Shown: positions 61,103 to 64,000 of the stretch, piece by piece
Layout: each line of letters starts with the position of its first letter
How positions within the stretch are numbered: position 1 is the first letter of the stretch
Assembly: GCA_964036155.1 (NCBI GenBank)
Contig: OZ038423.1
Location: 68,711,249 to 68,775,248 of the forward strand
Direction of reading: 5' to 3'
DNA length: 64,000 bases
From: Diploscapter coronatus
Taxonomy: Eukaryota; Nematoda; Chromadorea; Rhabditida; Rhabditidae
Notes under the pieces: model-generated
Seen by the model: the letters and a program-made list of their open reading frames with translations, nothing else
Told to the model about the DNA's origin: nothing
Database searches by the model: none
Program-made: the position numbers and the translations under genes

Positions 61103-64000
61103 GATAATCAATCTAAATTGATTTAAATTTGTAAAAATTATTAAATGATAAGATAACTATAATCAATGATTCTTAGTAAATATTGATCCTTATCAGTAAT
61201 CAAATAATTGTATCAGTATTGTTAATATTGTATCAATCCTTACTAACAGGTATCGGCAACTTCCCGCTACCGTCTCGCGGTGTATTTCTACGACGAGACT
61301 ACGGCTCAATTATTTGGAAGGCCCTATCACACTTCCTATGTTGAATCTGGCAATAATGTCGATGACGTCAGAGGAACCTCTAAAACTATTGACAATCAAT
61401 TAACATGCCATATTAAGGAGGTGCGTAATAATAATTATGATATCAGAAATATTTTAAAATGATAGCCTAAATAATAATACTAAACTTTTTGAATATATTG
61501 CAAAAATTATTGATAACTAATTAGCACATATCAGATAGGTAATTTAGCGATAAAATATCATGATAAAAATAGTGCTATGATAAAAAAATCTTGGCTTAAT
61601 TTTGTGAGTTGTAAAATTTCCGAAATTCCCAAGGGTAATTGACCCCAAGTATATACGAAACATGAAATCCATGAAATTTAAGATATTGTGCACCCGGGTA
61701 TGAAAATAATACGCAAGGTCGAAAAGCTAGAGTGGATTTAACACGGAAAAGATATAGAGACGCAAAGAAAGTGAACTTTTAGAAAAGTACATATTCCAGA
61801 AAAGATTGTATGTTTGAAATTAGAGACCATTCAAAGGCGAGAGGAAATTACATTTTTTCAATGCAGAAATTTACAAGCCTGATAGTAGGGGGAAATAGTG
61901 CGGTAAAAGATGAAAATTTCGAGAAATGCTGGTAAAAATTGAGAGAAGGAAAGAAAGGAGTTTTATCAGTGATAAGAAGTTTTCTATAGAGAAAAGAAGA
62001 AAAACGAAGGAAGAATGGGAATTTCATGGCACCAATGCCACATGCTTTATTTGCGCAGTGATACAAGACTAAAAATGGAATATAATGGAAAAAGATAGAG
62101 AAACCAGAAAAATAGTATGGGAAAATGAGATGAAAAGAAAAATGAAGTGGAGAAATAGTATATAGTATGGAAAATTGTATAAGAAAAAGTATTGGAAAAC
62201 CTCGCATATAAAACTCGACGAATTATGTGAAAATCTGTGACATTGACATAGTATTGGGAAAAATGGAAAATAATCAGAAATTCTGGATTTTTTCGAAATG
62301 ATTCAGGAGAAATTTTAAGATTACCATTGAAATGAAAGCTATTTTTCAAACTTTTCAAATGATTCATGCAAATTACCTGAAAGTTTTGAGGACTAGGCAT
62401 TTTCAGAAAAGAATTTCCTAGATTCTGACAGTGACTCATATGAAATTTTAAGATTACCATTGAAATGAAAGCATATTTTTCATTCGCAACCAGGAATAAT
62501 TCTTCGCCTACACTCGAATAATATGCTAGAATGAAATTACTAGTGAGTCATAGAAAATGATTGAAATGATGAGTCAGAGTTTGAGCGCTTGAGTGCTTGA
62601 AGACTGTAATATGGAAATAATAACTTGGAAATAGAGAATGTATTTTGAAATGAATTTCATACCAAAATTGTGGTAATTTATCACCGAGTGAAGTTGAAAC
62701 TTTTTGAAACACTCAAAGTTTACATGAAAACAAAAGAAAGTGAATTGCACCGAAAATTTCAATCTCAAAAAGGTCAAATTTTCTTGAAGCACGTTTATTT
62801 TATATAGCAACTTAAGACTTTTCTGATAGTATAAAATTTCTTCAATCAAACCTAAATTTCCCTGAAACATAGGAATATCTTTATGTTCAGAAAAAAAACT
62901 GATTGAAAGTCTCAAAAATTTCATTATCGATCATATCTATATTCCTGAAACCTAACATCTCAACTTATCTATTCCAGGAAATTTTCTTCCATTGTCCCCA
63001 TCTAGAAAATGGAGGTGTCTATATTCTGATTGAAGTTATCGAGGTAAGCTGGAAAACTACCATAACTTGAGAAATATCATGTAAAAAGAAAACGTATTCT
63101 TATCTTCGCATAATTTACATGCTATTTCTTTATGTTGGAAAATCGAGATCTTTTAAAATATCGATTCTTAGGATCCGAAACAATTTTCCGCCGAGCAAAC
63201 CACCGTGGCCTGGGGAATGATACCTGTGTTTCCGGCAAATACAGCTATCATGGAATACAGTCACGTCCCTAGTGGAGTCATTGCGACGCATAGGTTAGTC
63301 TGAAAGTATTTTTGGAGGTTTTTGGAAATGTTTCACGTTTTCTGTAGGAAATTCGAAATCTTTACAATTCAATTGTCCGATGTTATGGTAAAATATGATT
63401 CAAAATTTTCGTAAAAATTTAGGTATACATAACATGATACTTGAGCATCTAGAATATCTTTATTATTATCATAAAAATAATATATCTAAAATCTAGCATT
63501 TCCAGAATCTCATTATATTTCGGCTCTCCAAAAGCACTATCCTTCTCACCTCAACTCGACACGCCTTCAGTTGGTTTGCTCGAAGTCGCTCTAATGTCAA
63601 ACGACAATCTCAAATCCGCTTCGGATTTTATCCCCGATTTCTGTCTGATCGGATCTAATGAAGATATACCTGGCCTGAAAAAAGACGACTATGGTATCTT
63701 TTAATTGTCACAGTAAATTGAAAATAGAAGAGCCTATAAATTAGAATATTTCACATAATAGGAGATTATTATAAGATTAAAACGATAATAAAAGATCGAT
63801 TTAATTAGAAGAGCATAAACCTTTTCTTGGTCTTATATTTTTTGTTTTACATTGCCCAGTTCAAATAATCGAAGACTCTTCAGGTTTAAAGATCATTAAA
63901 AACAGGCTCTAAATCTTTATTTTAATTTTGCAATTTTTTCCGAAATAGTAATGTTTTTAGGAATCCAACTCCGAAAACCCCTACCTTTGCCCTTCGATCA
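60881..64000 (+). CDS. nphp-4: Nephrocystin-4, N-terminal part (runs off window)
   Basis: Ciliary transition-zone protein, partner of NPHP-1, that gates entry to sensory cilia. Exons 60881-61009, 61250-61420, 62978-63043, 63172-63293, 63506-63693 and 63961-64000 (truncated) give about 238 residues. Matches to human NPHP4 in order: NEWYGHF (human NDWHRIF), YFYDETTAQLFGRPYHTSYV (human FFDVTYRHFFGRTWKTTVK), HLENGGVYILIEVIE, LYFGSPKALSFSPQLDTP (human LYHGTPRALLHPLLQDP), EDIPGL and LRKPLPLP. Exon 1 lies inside hmp-1 intron 1 on the opposite strand. Intron 2 (61421-62977) is long and carries repeats. Confidence 0.87.
61730..62220 (+). repeat. Purine repeat tract in nphp-4 intron 2
   Basis: Starts with ATAGAGACGCAAAG near 61755 and contains AAATAGTATGGGAAA (62110) and GAAATAGTATATAGTATGG (62153). 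Long minus ORFs here are low-complexity. Confidence 0.5.
62309..62472 (+). repeat. 31-base exact direct repeat in nphp-4 intron 2
   Basis: Copies at 62309-62339 and 62442-62472 (starting GAAATTTTAAGATTACCATT, ending GAAATGAAAGC) are identical, 133 bases apart. Both are followed by TATTTTTCA after a one- or two-base difference. Confidence 0.75.

Noticed and set aside
62047..62460. 137-codon minus-strand ORF
   Set aside because: Low-complexity reading through the purine tract and the direct repeat in nphp-4 intron 2.

Overview
This is nuclear DNA from a rhabditid nematode close to, but not identical with, Caenorhabditis elegans. The evidence is AT-rich introns with (T)TTTCAG acceptors, GC-richer multi-exon genes, acceptor sites abutting start codons (typical of spliced-leader trans-splicing), and orthologues of known worm genes. 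All gene models were spliced by hand: each internal junction keeps frame, and almost all introns are GT-AG.

Layout, left to right. 256-5189 (+): 3' two-thirds of a Nup133 nucleoporin gene. 7998-9027 (+): snb-1 synaptobrevin. 10616-13270 (+): syntaxin-18. 13575-15122 (+): phosphopantothenoylcysteine decarboxylase. 15632-16856 (+): ChaC-type gamma-glutamylcyclotransferase. 17653-22901 (+): FRMD8/iTAP-like FERM protein. 26142-43941 (+): a divergent PIH/Kintoun (DNAAF2)-like protein with a 10.4 kb intron. 47173-48804 (-): a small secreted protein with two ShKT domains. 50805-61102 (-): alpha-catenin (hmp-1). 60881-64000 (+): the start of nephrocystin-4 (nphp-4), cut by the window edge. From memory, C. 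elegans hmp-1 and nphp-4 are also close neighbours on chromosome V, so the right end looks syntenic.

Functional grouping. snb-1 and syntaxin-18 are membrane-fusion SNAREs. The decarboxylase and ChaC enzymes act in CoA and glutathione metabolism. syx-18 and the decarboxylase gene have operon-like spacing. hmp-1 and nphp-4 are head to head, and their first exons lie inside each other's first introns.

The most interesting signals are: (i) about 180 residues, rich in Tyr-acidic-x-aliphatic motifs, that splice in frame onto the N-terminus of alpha-catenin; (ii) an alternative last exon that would remove alpha-catenin's C-terminal actin-binding tail; (iii) a Kintoun-like protein in a lineage without motile cilia; (iv) a dispersed repeat family with core ATACTATTTCTC (or its complement) in most long introns and intergenic spacers. 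No tRNA, rRNA, CRISPR or complete autonomous transposon was recognised.
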